This document shows, piece after piece, positions 40,742 through 53,570 of a stretch of DNA of 64,000 bases. The translations under genes were made by a program, and so were the position numbers. Numbering within the stretch: the first letter of the stretch is position 1; each line of letters begins with the position of its first letter. The notes beneath the pieces were generated by a model that did not search any database, had not been told where the DNA came from, and saw only the letters and a list, made by a program, of their open reading frames with translations. Where the stretch lies: NCBI RefSeq assembly GCF_025698545.1, contig NC_068565.1:7316001-7380000 (forward strand), written 5' to 3'. This DNA is from Gossypium raimondii. Taxonomy: Eukaryota > Streptophyta > Magnoliopsida > Malvales > Malvaceae.

Positions 40742-43700
40742 ATGGAAGCCTTCTTAATGGAGCTTGTTCTGTGTTTGCTTCTCTTCTTTACAAGAAGAAC
40801 TTGGGCAATAGACACTTTAACCCAAGGGCAGTCCATAAAAGATGGTGAAACTCTTGTGTCAGCAGGTGGAAGCTTTGAACTGGGATTTTTCAGTCCTGGG
40901 AATTCCAAGAGTCGATACGTGGGAATTTGGTACAAGAAAGTATCAACTGGAACTGTTGTATGGGTTGCCAATAGGGAAAATTTAGTTTCAGATGCCTCAG
41001 GAGTTTTAAGTATCAATGAGAAAGGCATTCTTTCAATCATGAATGGCACCAAAGGCATTGTTTGGTCTTCAAACACATCGAGGAAATCAGCAGAGGAGCC
41101 GATTGCACAACTCCTGGATTCGGGAAATTTCGTAGTGAAGGACCGAAATGATAGTGATTCGGAAAACTTTCTTTGGCAAAGTTTTGATCATCCTTGCGAT
41201 ACCTTTCTACCAGGAATGAAGATTGGAATAAACTTTGTCACCGGTTCCGAGAGGCATGCATCATCCTGGAAAAACACGGAAGATCCTGCTCCGGGCATAT
41301 ATACTTACAGGGTTGACTTGCAGGGGTACCCACAGGTAGTTGTTAAAAAGGGAGCTGATATATTATTCAGAGCAGGTTCATGGAATGGTCTTTATCTCAC
41401 AGATGGCCCACTGGCTGTTAATCCATTATATTCATCTGAGTTTGTATTGAATGAGAATGAGGTTTACTACACATACAATGTGCAAAACAATTCAATATAT
41501 ACAAGGTTTTTATTGAATCCATCAGGTCTAACACAACGCACCTTATGGAATGAGAGGACAAATAACTGGGAGGTTTACGCCACATCGCAATCGGATCAAT
41601 GTTCGATCTATGCCCATTGTGGACCATATGCTACTTGCAGCACCAATGAGTCTCCACCATGTAAATGCTTGGAAGGGTTCATCCACAGATCAGCATCTCC
41701 CAGGGATATTAATTCAGTAGATTGGTCATATGGATGTACTCGAAGGACACCGCTGACATGTCATGGTGGAGACAGCTTTCTCAGGAAAACTGGCCTAAAA
41801 TTACCGGACACTTCGAAAACTTGGGCAAATATTAGCATTGATCTTAAGGAGTGTGAGAAATTGTGTTTGAAGAATTGCTCTTGCACTGCATACGCGAATT
41901 TAGATATCCGAGAGGGAGGCCATGGCTGCTTGCTGTGGTTTGGAGACCTAATTGACATCATAGAATTCAGTGAGGGTGGACAGGACCTTTATATCAGGCT
42001 GGCTACTTCTGATCTGAGTAACGTTCCTTCTTTGTTTTCCATTTAGATTGATCAATAAAATTAGACATAAACATTTGGGGTATATGTTCAAACATGAAAC
42101 CATTTTTTTAACATGAAACCATTTTTTTGACTGATTATTCGTTAATTCTTTCAGATCATATACGAAGCAAAGGAAAGCTAAATGAAAAGCTGAAGGCTGT
42201 AATCATAGCCATCTCTGTAATAATAGCCAGCGGAATGACAATACTAGCATTGTTGTTGTATGTTCAGAAGATCATGCTTAGAAACACAGGTAAACAGATC
42301 AGTTGCCAATTAAAACCACTATCATATAACAAGATAATCATTTTCAATCCATCTTATATTAATTCAATGACAACCAGGGGAACATGGAAAGGAAGATTTA
42401 GAGTTGCCTGTTTTTGATTTAACAACCATAGCTACTGCAACTAATAACTTCTCGAGCAACAACATCCTTGGACAAGGTGGATTTGGTCCTGTTTACAAGG
42501 TATATAAGCTGTATTCTGCAAACTATATTTCACTCACTATTTAACCATTTTGAACATTATAAATTTTAGGGAACATTGATTGAGGGGCAAGAAATAGCAG
42601 TGAAGAGACTTTCAAAGAATTCGGGACAAGGACTGGAAGAGTTCAAAAATGAAGTAACATTGATTTCCAAACTCCAGCACCGCAATCTTGTAAAGCTCTT
42701 TGGTTGTTGCATCAGGAAAGATGAAAAGATGTTAGTTTATGAGTACATGCCTAACAAAAGTTTGAACTACTTTATTTTCGGTTCGAAACCTACTATCTCA
42801 GCACTTCTTTTTCTCCCCTTCCTTCCCCACCCCATGGTCTTGTTACCCAATTTCTTTTTATTTCTTTGTCTGATGTCTTTTTTATTGGTTGCAGATCAAA
42901 CAAGAAGCAAATTACTGGACTGGCGTATACGAATGCATATTATCGATGGAATTGCTAGAGGGGTTCTTTATCTTCACCATGACTCTAGATTGAAGATTAT
43001 CCATAGAGATCTCAAAGCAAGCAATATTTTACTAGATCATAACATGAATCCGAAGATATCTGATTTTGGCTTAGCTCGAAAGTTCGGAGTAGATCAGACT
43101 CAGGCCAAAACTAAAAGAGTGGTTGGAACATAGTATGTATATAAGCAAGACTTGTTTGGTGCATTATTCCAAGTGGCTTTTAAAGTTCTAATCTAACATT
43201 TTTTCTCCTGCAGCGGTTATATGTCCCCTGAATATGCTTTGGATGGGCTTTTTTCAATGAAATCTGATGTCTTCAGCTTTGGAGTTTTGGTTCTAGAGAT
43301 ACTATCAGGAAAGAAAAACAGGGGATTTTCCCACCCAGAACATGACCATAATCTTCTTGGACATGTAAGACCTGAAGACTGAACTGTAGCAAATCATGTT
43401 TTCTTTTGTCTCAAACAATAATATCATTTGCCGTTCCAACTTTTCAGGCATGGAAATTGTGGATGGAAAAGAGGCCATTAGAACTAATCGACATTGCATT
43501 GGGCGACTCGTATGATGCAACCGAAGGGTTAAGATGCATCAATGTAGCTCTATTATGTGTGCAACAATGCCCCCCAGACAGACCTAACATGTCATTGGTT
43601 TTGGTCATGTTGTGCGGTGACAGTGTATTGCCCCAACCAAAGGAGCCTGGGTTTTTCATCGAAAGAAATCTGCCTATGGCAGACTCTATATCAGTCAAAA

Positions 43701-43750
43701 GTGAAATTTCCTCCATGTATAGATCTATTACATCATTAGAGCCACGATAG
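40742..43750 (+). CDS. G-type lectin S-receptor-like Ser/Thr kinase, twin A
   Basis: Intact receptor kinase of 811 residues. Exons: 40742-42017, 42155-42289, 42378-42499, 42570-42780, 42895-43132, 43214-43364, 43448-43750. Signal peptide (~1-22), B-lectin ([18 protein letters not shown]), S-locus glycoprotein/EGF region ([13 protein letters not shown]), PAN ([16 protein letters not shown]), membrane helix at about 438-461, kinase with LGQGGFG, IAVKRL (Lys near 523), [14 protein letters not shown]. Family positions usually reading KLLGCC and KSLDYFIF are KLFGCC and KSLNYFIF here and in the twin. It belongs to the At4g27290-like group with the gene at 34138. A MITE sits in its proximal promoter. 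Its 3' side is joined to an LTR-like fragment rather than to the sequence that follows the twin. Ligand unknown; a role in defence or self/non-self signalling would be a family-level guess. Confidence 0.93.
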
Positions 43751-43762
43751 ACGCTTGTAAAT

Positions 43763-44020
43763 GTTGGAACAAAGAACAAGGTTGAATGAAACAAGCAATT
43801 TCTTGAGCTAGAAGGCTCGATACTTGCTGTGCAAACAAAACAGAATTGAGCTTAAAGAACTAAAGAAATCAATGAATTAAGAGAGCATTGGATGATAAAT
43901 TCTTTGAAGAATTTTTCATATATTTGAAAGATGGCATAATACCAATACATATACATGACATAAACTGGTTAAGAGAAGCAAAATTGATCACCTAAACACT
44001 ACCTACTACCACTAAGTACA
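43763..44020 (+). repeat. LTR-like fragment at duplication junction
   Basis: Begins TGTTGGAACAAAGAACAAGG directly after the point where the two kinase 3' flanks stop matching, and ends about ACTAAGTACA. TGTTGGAAC is a common copia LTR start. It lies exactly between unit A and unit B of the segmental duplication. No internal element region is present. Confidence 0.5.
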
Positions 44021-44024
44021 TTGA

Positions 44025-47000
44025 TATCATTATAATTATTTTAACATGGCAGAAATTTTTTTTTTACTGGAACATGGACCAAATTGGTAATAATAACAAA
44101 ACATTATTGCTGACATAACATTATAACATTGTTGCATTGACCAGAAAATTAATTAAAGACCGTATTTGGAAAATTAGACCAACGCATCATAATTAAGGGA
44201 CTCAATTAAATAATTATTTTAAGATTAAAGTATTTATTTAGTAATTAATTAGTAGTTCAAAAAAGTAGAAATGAACTTCTTCCCCAAACATTTAGGTTAA
44301 GTTCAAACAAGGCTATGTCTAGTCCTAGCGGTGAGCAAAACTTAATTCGACTTGATTTTTTTTTTAAAGTTTGAGTTAATTAAATTGAGTTATTCGGTTT
44401 TCTCGAGTAAACTTGAATAAGTAATTCGAGTTTCGAGTTTCGAGTTCGAGTCAAGTTGAATTTTACAATTTAAATAATTCAAATAATTCAAATAACATAT
44501 TGGTGTAAATATCCTTTGATCTTTTTCAATTTTGAAAATGAGCAAATTAGTCTCTCTCAACAAAAATTTTTAAAAAATCAAAATAATTTTTAAAATCTAA
44601 AATATTTATAAAATTTCAAAATTCAATTTTTTAAATTATAAAATTTCAAAAATAAAAATTCAAAATATATATATAAAGTTTAAAAAATTGGGTAAATTCC
44701 TAGGTGATCACCCAACTTTTGGGTAGGTTCTATTTTGGTCACCCAACTTCAAAAACTTTCAATTTCATCACCAACGTTTTGAAAATTTAAAATTTTAGTA
44801 ACCCACAATTAAATACTTAACAAAAAGATGATACGATCATTTTTTTTATTGGCCTAATAACAAATTTAGTTCTCCAATGTTTATACATTTTATCAAATTG
44901 ATCCTAAATCTAAAAATTCAATGATTTAGCCCTTAGTGTTTATGAAATTTGTTATTTAATTTTAATTTTAAAAATCAATAAATTTAATCTTGAACATTTA
45001 CAAAATTTTCCAATTTAATTTTAATTCTAAAAGTTTAAAAAGAAAATATTTTAAAAATCAATAAAAATCATTTTGTTATTTAGAAGCTCTTTGAAAAGCA
45101 TATGCAATAACTTTTTAAACAACGATTTAGAAGATCCCCAACAAAATCTTTTCTTTTATCATAAAATTGAACTTCTTTTATACATACCTAGTAAAGGGTG
45201 AGTAATGATAAGAGAAAATGACTTTTTATCGAATTTATTAAAAAAATTAAACTTTTAAGTTTATATTGAAAATGATAAAATTTACACACAACTGCTTTTA
45301 GGTAAATGTTTATTGCTTTAAATATCATAAAGTGGATTAATTTAAAAAAATTAAACTTCTGTTGTAACTAATATAATTGTTTTCTTAGCCTATTTTTCTA
45401 ACAAATAGTTGTGTGAGCTATGGACATCCATGTTCACTACACCAAATTGTTGATGCTAAGATGAAGTTAGGCTAAGATAAGGCTTCGATTCACCTTGGTA
45501 GGACTGAAAGCCATCAAGAGGAGAGGAGGGAGGAGAAAGAAGAGGAGGAGGAGAGAGAGAGATCGTTTCCCCCCTTAAGTACTTTCGTCTAGTATTTATA
45601 TGGGGAGTTGAGGTGCTATGGGGGAGCATCCCATTGGTGGACAAGCATTTCGTTATTTTTCAGTAAAAATTGTGATGTGATTTTATAAGGTTATGATATG
45701 ACACTATAAAGTGAGTTAGTGATGGATGGTAATTATCCTATTCGTTAGAGAGTTTGTGAGAAGTGACGAACCAATCATACCTGATGAGGGTGTGTAGAAC
45801 AATAGTAGAACAATAGTAGTACAATCTAGTTAGAGATGTAGAGGTGCCAGTTAAAGGAGGTAATATAACAAGCATAGTTTTACTTGACATGGGTGTATTA
45901 AATACCCAAATATTGACCTTTTTTTTTATTTACCAAAATATTAAATAGGGATAAATCCCGCAACTATACATGAACTATAGTTTAATGTGCAATTGTATAC
46001 ATGAACTTTGATATTGTGCAATTTTATACATGAAATTTTGATTTGATCCAGTTCTTTTAAATTATTAACACAATTATTGATATAATATTATTTTATATTT
46101 ATATATTCATACATAAATAATTATATTCATTCAATATAAAATAAATGTATTTACTTATTTAAATCAGTATAATTAAATCAAAATTACAGTTTCAAGTATA
46201 TATTTGAATCACAATTAGAGTTTCACTTGTATAATTGTACCAAATAAAGTTCATGTATACAATTACACATAAAAATAAAATTCAAGTATAATATTAAGAT
46301 TTATCCCTATTAAATACGTAAAATTATTTATGGATGTGTGTTAGAATAATAAATTTTGGGCTCATTTGCAATTGTTTAAATTATTTTGAGCCAGTCTTCT
46401 TCTATCTTCGGTTTAAATTATTCTGTACTGTTTGTTCCTGGGTTCTGGTGTGTGAAAAACCACACCTTTCCACATCAATAGTAGTCAAGCATTGTTTTCA
46501 GCTTTGACCAAGTATCTTTAGGATGATCAGGTCATGCTTAATCATCCTTTCTTCTTTTACACATTTATATACTTTACATATATTATATACGTATGGCAAC
46601 CCTTTGACTTTTCAAAGCCGAAGATATATAAGCTTGGATTCAAACTCATATTTTAGCTTAATAAATCAACATTTAATTTTGAAAAGAAATTTAAATATAT
46701 AAAACCCGAAACCCTTACAATATTTAATTTGGTAAGATGCGAGACTAACATCAATCTGAAATTTATTTGATTTTAAATTTAGAATGTCAAAGGGGCTGCT
46801 ATAATGAATAGAAAAATAAATACCTACAGAGAGGGACGTCTAACCCAATAATATTGATCTTGAGAAGTTTCTCCTTGCATCTATTATCTTTAAAATGAGT
46901 AATCAGTTTTACTTATTAGGAAATAAATGGAAGCCTTCTTAATGGAGCTTGTTCTGTGTTTGCTTCTCTTCTTTACAAGAAGAACTTGGGCAATAGACAC

Positions 47001-49929
47001 TTTAACCCAAGGGCAGTCCATAAAAGATGGTGAAACTCTTGTGTCAGCAGGTGGAAGCTTTGAACTGGGATTTTTCAGTCCTGGGAATTCCAAGAGTCGA
47101 TACGTGGGAATTTGGTACAAGAAAGTATCAACTGGAACTGTTGTATGGGTTGCCAATAGGGAAAATTTAGTTTCAGATGCCTCAGGAGTTTTAAGTATCA
47201 ATGAGAAAGGCATTCTTTCAATCATGAATGGCACCAAAGGCATTGTTTGGTCTTCAAACACATCGAGAAATTCAGCAGAGGAGCCGATTGCACAACTCCT
47301 GGATTCCGGAAATTTCGTAGTGAAGGACCGAAATGATAGTGATTCGGAAAACTTTCTTTGGCAAAGTTTTGATCATCCTGGCGATACCTTTCTACCAGGA
47401 ATGAAGATTGGAATAAACTTTGTCACCGGTTCCGAGAGGCATGCATCATCCTGGAAAAACACGGAAGATCCTGCTCCGGGCATATATACTTACAGGGTTG
47501 ACTCGCAGGGGTACCCACAGGTAGTTGTTAAAAAGGGAGCTGATATATTATTCAGAGCAGGTTCATGGAATGGTCTTTATCTCACAGGAAGCCCACTGCC
47601 TGTTAATCCATTATATTCATTTGAGCTTGTCTTGAATGAGAATGAGGTCTACTACACATACCAGGTGCAAAACAATTCAATCTATACACGGTTTTTATTG
47701 AATCCATCAGGTCTAATACAACGCACCATATGGAATGAGAGGACAAATAACTGGGAGGTTTATGCCACATCGCAATCGGATCAATGTTCGATCTATGCCT
47801 ATTGTGGATCATATGCTACTTGCAGCACCAATGAGTCTCCACCATGTAAATGCTTGGAAGGGTTCATCCACAGATCAGCATCTCCCAGGGATATTAATTC
47901 AGTAGATTGGTCATATGGATGTTCTCGAAGGACACCGCTGGCATGTCATGGTGGAGACAGCTTTCTCAGGAAAACTGGCCTAAAATTACCGGACACTTCG
48001 AAAACTTGGGCAAATATTAGCATTGATCTTAAGGAGTGTGAGAAATTGTGTTTGAAGAATTGCTCTTGCACTGCATACGCGAATTTAGATATCCGAGAGG
48101 GAGGCCATGGCTGCTTGCTGTGGTTTGGAGACCTAATTGACATCATAGCATTCAGTGAGGGTGGACAGGACCTTTATATCAGGCTGGCTACTTCTGATCT
48201 GAGTAACGTTCCTTCTTTGTTTTCCATTTAGATTGATCAATAAAATTAGACATAAACATTTGGGGTATATGTTCAAACATGAAACCATTTTTTTGACTGA
48301 TTATCCGTTAATTCTTTCAGATCATATACGAAGCAAAGGAAAGCTAAATGAAAAGCTGAAGGCTGTAATCATAGCCATCTCTGTAATAATAGCCAGCGGA
48401 ACGACAATACTAGCATTGTTGTTGTATGTTCAGAAGATCATGCTTAGAAACACAGGTAAACAGATCAGTTGCCAATTAAAACCACTATAATATAACAAAA
48501 TAATCATTTTCAATCCATCTTATACTAATTCAATGACAACCAGGGGAACATGGAAAGGAAGATTTAGAGTTGCCTGTTTTTGATTTTGCAACCATAGCTA
48601 CGGCAACTAATAACTTCTCGAGCAACAACATTCTTGGACAAGGTGGATTTGGTCCTGTTTACAAGGTATATAAGCTGTATTCTGCAAACTATATTTCACT
48701 CACTATTTAACCATTTTGAACATTATAAATTTTAGGGAACATTGATTGAGGGGCAAGAAATAGCAGTGAAGAGACTTTCAAAGAATTCGGGACAAGGACT
48801 GGAAGAGTTCAAAAATGAAGTAACATTGATTTCCAAACTCCAGCACCGCAATCTTGTAAAGCTCTTTGGTTGTTGCATCAGGAAAGATGAAAAGATGTTA
48901 GTTTATGAGTACATGCCTAACAAAAGTTTGAACTACTTTATTTTCGGTTCGAAACCTACTATCTCAGCACTTCTTTTTCTCCCCTTCCTTCCCCACCCCC
49001 TGGTCTTGTGTTACCCATTTTCTTTTTATTTCTTTTTCTGATGTCTTTTTTATTGGTTGCAGATCAAACAAGAAGCAAATTACTGGACTGGCGTATACGA
49101 ATGCATATTATCGATGGAATTGCTAGAGGGGTTCTTTATCTTCACCATGACTCTAGATTGAAGATTATCCATAGAGATCTCAAAGCAAGCAATATTTTAC
49201 TAGATCATAACATGAATCCGAAGATATCTGATTTTGGCTTAGCTCGAAAGTTCGGAGTAGATCAGACTCAGGCCAAAACTAAAAGAGTGGTCGGAACATA
49301 GTATGTATATAAGCAAGACTTGTTTGGTGCATTATTCCAAGTGGCTTTTAAAGTTCTAATCTAACATTTTTCTCCTGCAGCGGTTATATGTCCCCTGAAT
49401 ATGCTTTGGATGGGCTTTTTTCAATGAAATCCGATGTCTTCAGCTTTGGAGTTTTGGTTCTGGAGATACTATCAGGAAAGAAAAACAGGGGATTTTCCCA
49501 CCCAGAACATGACCATAATCTTCTTGGACATGTAAGACCTGAAGACTGAACTGTAGCAAATCATGTTTTCTTTTGTCTCAAACAATAATATCATTTGCGG
49601 TTCCAACTTTTCAGGCATGGAAATTGTGGATGGAAAAGAGGCCATTAGAACTAATCGACCCTGCAATAGGCGACTCGTATGATGCAACCGAAGGGTTAAG
49701 ATGCATCAATGTAGCTCTATTATGTGTGCAACAATGCCCCCCTGACAGACCTAACATGTCATTGGTTTTGGTCATGTTGTGCGGTGACAGTGTATTGCCC
49801 CAACCAAAGCAGCCTGGGTTTTTCATCGAAAGAAATCTGCCTATGGCAGACTCTATATCAGTCAAAAATGAAATTTCCTCCATGTATAGATCTATTACAT
49901 CATTAGAGCCACGGTAGACGCTTGTAAAA
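44025..49929 (+). repeat. Segmental duplication carrying kinase gene, unit B
   Basis: Copy of 37842-43762. Relative to unit A it lacks the MITE, has about 145 bp of extra sequence near 45722-45870, an enlarged GAGGAG tract at 45518-45562 and a short insertion at about 46506-46550 (GACCAAGTATC...CATCC). Confidence 0.95.
46927..49917 (+). CDS. G-type lectin S-receptor-like Ser/Thr kinase, twin B
   Basis: Intact, 811 residues. Exons: 46927-48202, 48321-48455, 48544-48665, 48736-48946, 49063-49300, 49381-49531, 49615-49917, identical in length to twin A. Same domain order and the same catalytic motifs. Exons 4-6, the kinase core, are identical in protein sequence to twin A. Differences cluster in the S-locus glycoprotein/EGF part (for example TGSPLPVN for [14 protein letters not shown] for AHCGPY). 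One conserved-looking Cys in the B-lectin region is Gly here (HPGDTF for HPCDTF); other family members carry Thr at that point, so this may be tolerated. The 5' leader just upstream of the ATG is nearly unchanged from twin A, but the promoter beyond it lacks the MITE. Confidence 0.93.
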
Positions 49930-51500
49930 TACTTTCATGATATGTTTGGATAAATCAATTAGGCCTTGCTTCATTCATACACCGAAAGAAGAAAAGAATT
50001 TATGAACTTCTGCTTTGTACTGCCTGCAATAGTGCTTCTATATTACTCACAAGTCAGGTAGTTGATGTAGCCCTTGTTTTCCTTTTCTTCCTTTTCTCTA
50101 AAATTATCAGCTTCACTTCCTGAGAAATACAACACATATCGGAAACTTCTCTGTTTTAGATAATGATAATTAATTTTTAATTTAAAAAGTTACTATATAA
50201 TTGAATTAAACATAAGTTTAAAATACATAATTTTAGTAGAAGATAAAAATAATTTAATTTTATACTACTTCGATATAATTTAAGTAATTAAATTTTATTA
50301 TTTTGTAATACAAATAGACCAAACAGAATAAAGTAAATAAAAAGTACATGATAAAAATAGTAGTGGTATAATTATTATTTTACAAAAAATAATACTTAAT
50401 AAATATATATGAAGGTTTTATATTATTTTCTTCGAACATGGGGAGGTTGTATTGCACACCAAACTAGAATTAATTCAAAACCTTCCTAATTGAATAACAT
50501 TGTTTTGATTTGATTTGTTTTGTTTCAATCAAATCAATTTTATCTGGCGACAACTTTTCTGTTACCTTTTTACAGATGTGTTAGTAAAAATTTCCTGTGA
50601 GAAAAATCTCCATACGAACGAAACTTGAACTGGAAAAGAAGAAATAGGACAAGGCTCCAAGGCGTGTATCAAGTCACTATCTTTATGGTTATATTCGTCC
50701 CTACCTATCTTCAGTGTGCAAATGAGTTTCAAGTAAATTAACCTCGATGATACAATACTTTATAAAATAATCTAATAATATTAGAAAAATGAAGGAAGGA
50801 AAGAAAGAATATTAGAATTTGTTGGTGTGTTTTCCAAATGAAATATCATTCCTATTTATATGAATTTTCATGTCTCTTCATAGAGACATCTTTCATCAAT
50901 AAGTTTCTTTCTAAATAATAATGTCTTTAAAATAAACACATAATTATTCATTTAATATTATAACTATTCAAATAATATTATTTGAATAGTTATAATTCTT
51001 TTTTAAAAAATCAAATAATATAGCTTTTGATTAATTACATCCATTCATTTATAATTATTGGAACACTATAAATATTTAAAAATGTTCAAAAAATGTGCAC
51101 CACAAACCAGAAACTATGCGATGAAGGTGAAGAAAGTTAGAAATCAACAATCAGGATATTGTTTTGCAATTTTCACCATTCCATTATTTTGGGGGGGAAA
51201 ATTGTTATGTAGATTTGAAAGTTTCATAGCGGTCTTATATAGCACCAAGAAAACAGGATTTCGGTTGAAAATGCAATAAATATTCAAGCATGATGGCTAC
51301 CATGCAGTCAACAATTATGTAACATATTATGGTCAAAGCAGCCAATTTTCAATGTTATCTCTTCGTTTATATCTTTTGTCTGGTCCATATAAATAGGCTT
51401 ATATCTAACGTCGCTATTGTCAGATCTAGAAATGATGAAAATCTAGGAAAAGGAATAACCAAAGAGTACACTCCTCTAATTTGTATCTATTATCTCTAAA
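49930..51500. other. Spacer with dispersed repeat copy 2 and a palindrome
   Basis: AT-rich DNA after twin B. From about 50690 to 51060 it contains a second copy of the LTR-like repeat seen at 31180-31700. A 40-bp perfect palindrome lies at 50957-50996. The stretch before 51501 resembles the leader of the twin genes (ATCTATTATCTCTAAAATGG) and belongs to the following pseudogene. Confidence 0.5.
50957..50996. repeat. 40-bp perfect palindrome
   Basis: The left arm from 50957 (ATTATAACTATTCAAATAAT) is the exact reverse complement of the right arm ending at 50996, with no spacer. It is very AT-rich and could extrude as a cruciform or be the core of a small element. Confidence 0.9.
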
Positions 51501-51830
51501 ATGGAAGAAGCCTTCTTATTGGTTCTTTTTCTGTGCTTGCTTCTCTTCTTTACTACAAGAACTTTGGCACTAAACACTATAACTCCGGGGCAGTCCATAA
51601 AAGATGGTGAAACTCTTTTGTCAGCTGGTGGAAACTTTGAACTGGGATTTTTCAGTCCTGGGAATTCTAAGAGGTATGTGGGAATTTGGTACAAGAAAGT
51701 GTCAACTGGGACTGTTGTATGGGTTGTCAATACTCAATAGGGAAACTTCAGTTTCTGATGCCTCTGGAGTTTTAAGTATCAATGACGATGGAATTCTTTC
51801 AATTATGAATGGCACCAAAGGCATTGTTTG
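51501..51830 (+). pseudogene. 5' fragment of a third twin-like kinase gene
   Basis: Starts with [17 protein letters not shown], a signal peptide like those of the twins, followed by the first part of the B-lectin domain ([19 protein letters not shown]). Two breaks are visible. A 7-bp insertion near 51728-51734 (a partial repeat of TCAATA) shifts the frame and brings a TAG at 51738-51740. At 51830, inside what would be GIVWSSN, the gene stops at the first base of an LTR. No later exon occurs to the right within the window. It shares wording with the genes at 40742 and 46927, so it is a third, broken member of that group. Confidence 0.88.
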
Positions 51831-53518
51831 TGTAACAGGTCAATTTTGACCTGGGTCTAAAGACCCAAAATCAATAAAAATAAAGTCCATTACAATGCCA
51901 GCTCAAACCACATGGCCCAAATTAAACCCCAACTGGCCCAAAAAAATCAAGTCCGATATGTCCACAACCTAAACTGGTTTCAGTAAAGAAACCAGAACCC
52001 TAACCCTAAGGCGTAGTTTCCCCCTGCTGCCCCTGTGCCTCAGCAGCACGTTCGACGCCCGAGGCGGCCTCCAGTTGCACCAAAATGGAAATCTTTCTGC
52101 CAATTGACCCAACGCCTGCAAAAGAACCAAAAAGAAACAGCAAGAAAAAAAGCAAGAACAATAGAAGCAACAGAAGTGAAAAGTAAAAGAAAAAATTGGT
52201 GTTTCGGCTTTATAAGCCAGCAACCAAACGATTTAAAAGGGGGAGGGAAAAAAAAGGAGATATTGTATGAAAAGATTCGAAAAATAAAAACAAAAACTTT
52301 GAGGTGATTACTGTCTCTTTTTTAAATCTGTTACCTTGTTTATTTTTATATTTTTTCATTTCTAAGTATAAAAAAATAAAAGAAAGGAAAGGGGGTTTAC
52401 TTGCGCCGCGCCGGAGGAGGAGAAGCCGAACGGTTTCCATTTAGTTCTAGGGTTCGTGGCCACCTTTCAAAGGATTCAACCTTGAATCCAAGTTCTAGGG
52501 GTGACAAACTTTAAGTGGGGCTAAGAAAGGCCAGATTTTGCACCCCCGGCCGCCACTTGCGGCAGAGCTACAGCGGAGGTGCGCCGGATCCCTCGATCAG
52601 AGACTTAAGCCGGTCTTAGGAGGGGAGGCCTCTGGTTTTTTTCTAAAAATAAGGGATAAAATGTTTTTTTGTTGATTTTTTAGTATTTATAAGGTGTAAA
52701 AATGGCGTCGTTTTGGACCTTAGCATCAGTGGCCAAAATGACGCCGTTTAGCATAAAAACCCAAGGGCCGACCCGAGTTCGACCCGACCCGGAGATCAGA
52801 TCCGCGTGTTTCCATACTAATGGGATATTTTCTTGGCGAGTCCTTCCGCTTCTCTCGTGGTTTTCGATTTTGTCCTTTTTTATTTTTCTATTTTACCACA
52901 TAATTTTAATTCTCTTTCAATTTAGTCTTTCGTATGCCCCCCAGTGAATGACGCGTGTGCAGATTTGGGTTTTATTCCTATTTGGACCCCGTTAGTTGTC
53001 ACACATATCATTTTGGTCCTTTTTCTCTTATTTGTTACTGATTTGCCCTAAAAACTTCGTCTAGTTTCATTTTAGTCCTTTTTGTACTTCTCATTTTTAA
53101 TTTGAGCCCTAAAACCTTGTTTACTTTTTGATTTAGTCCTTAACCTGCTATTATAATTATTCTTCCTATTAAATTAATTATTTTAATAGTATTAACATTA
53201 TTATACTGTATTATTATTTATTATTAATATTATTATCCTGATCTCATTTATGCATTTTTTATTCTAAAAGTTTGTTATACATATTACATATACGCATATA
53301 TTTTTCTAATACATATACGTATATATTTAAAAGTTATTATAAATTTATCTTTATATCTCATTTTTTATATACATACGTTTTTTATAATATATGCATATAC
53401 GTACATGAATTTTATATATATACATACTTATATATTTTTATATTATATAATTTACATACGTAGTTATATATATCTATATACACATTTTTTTAATTTTCAT
53501 AAATACGTATATACATAT
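51831..53518 (+). repeat. Ty3/gypsy LTR (TGTAACAGG type) inserted in kinase gene
   Basis: Starts TGTAACAGGTCAATTTTGACC exactly where the kinase reading frame ends. It contains a relatively GC-rich part (52010-52850) with CAGCAGCACG and GACCCGACCCGG phrases and then AT-rich DNA. Open frames in it are short and unrelated to known proteins. It ends, or is interrupted, where the next LTR starts at 53519. No matching end or target duplication was found. Confidence 0.6.
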
Positions 53519-53570
53519 TGTAATACCCAATTTTAGCCCGGGCTCACATATGGAAACATAATTTTTGAGG

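Larger units (their letters stand above)
37842..43762 (+). repeat. Segmental duplication carrying kinase gene, unit A
   Basis: Begins at ATATCATTATAATTATTTAAAC and runs through about 2.9 kb of upstream DNA and the whole kinase gene to just past its stop. It is matched almost base for base by 44025-49929. The upstream part has a few larger indels relative to unit B, including the MITE at 40416. Confidence 0.95.

Noticed and set aside
34138..49917. Self-incompatibility S-locus receptor kinase (SRK)
   Set aside because: Domain order matches, but this is shared by the whole G-type lectin kinase family. There is no paired pollen ligand gene, and Malvaceae do not use the Brassica system.
52035..52307. 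Basic open frame in GC-rich DNA
   Set aside because: Lies within a gypsy LTR; composition-driven, no recognisable domain.
53272..53463. Tyr/Ile-rich open frame
   Set aside because: Translation of TATATACGTATA low-complexity DNA.
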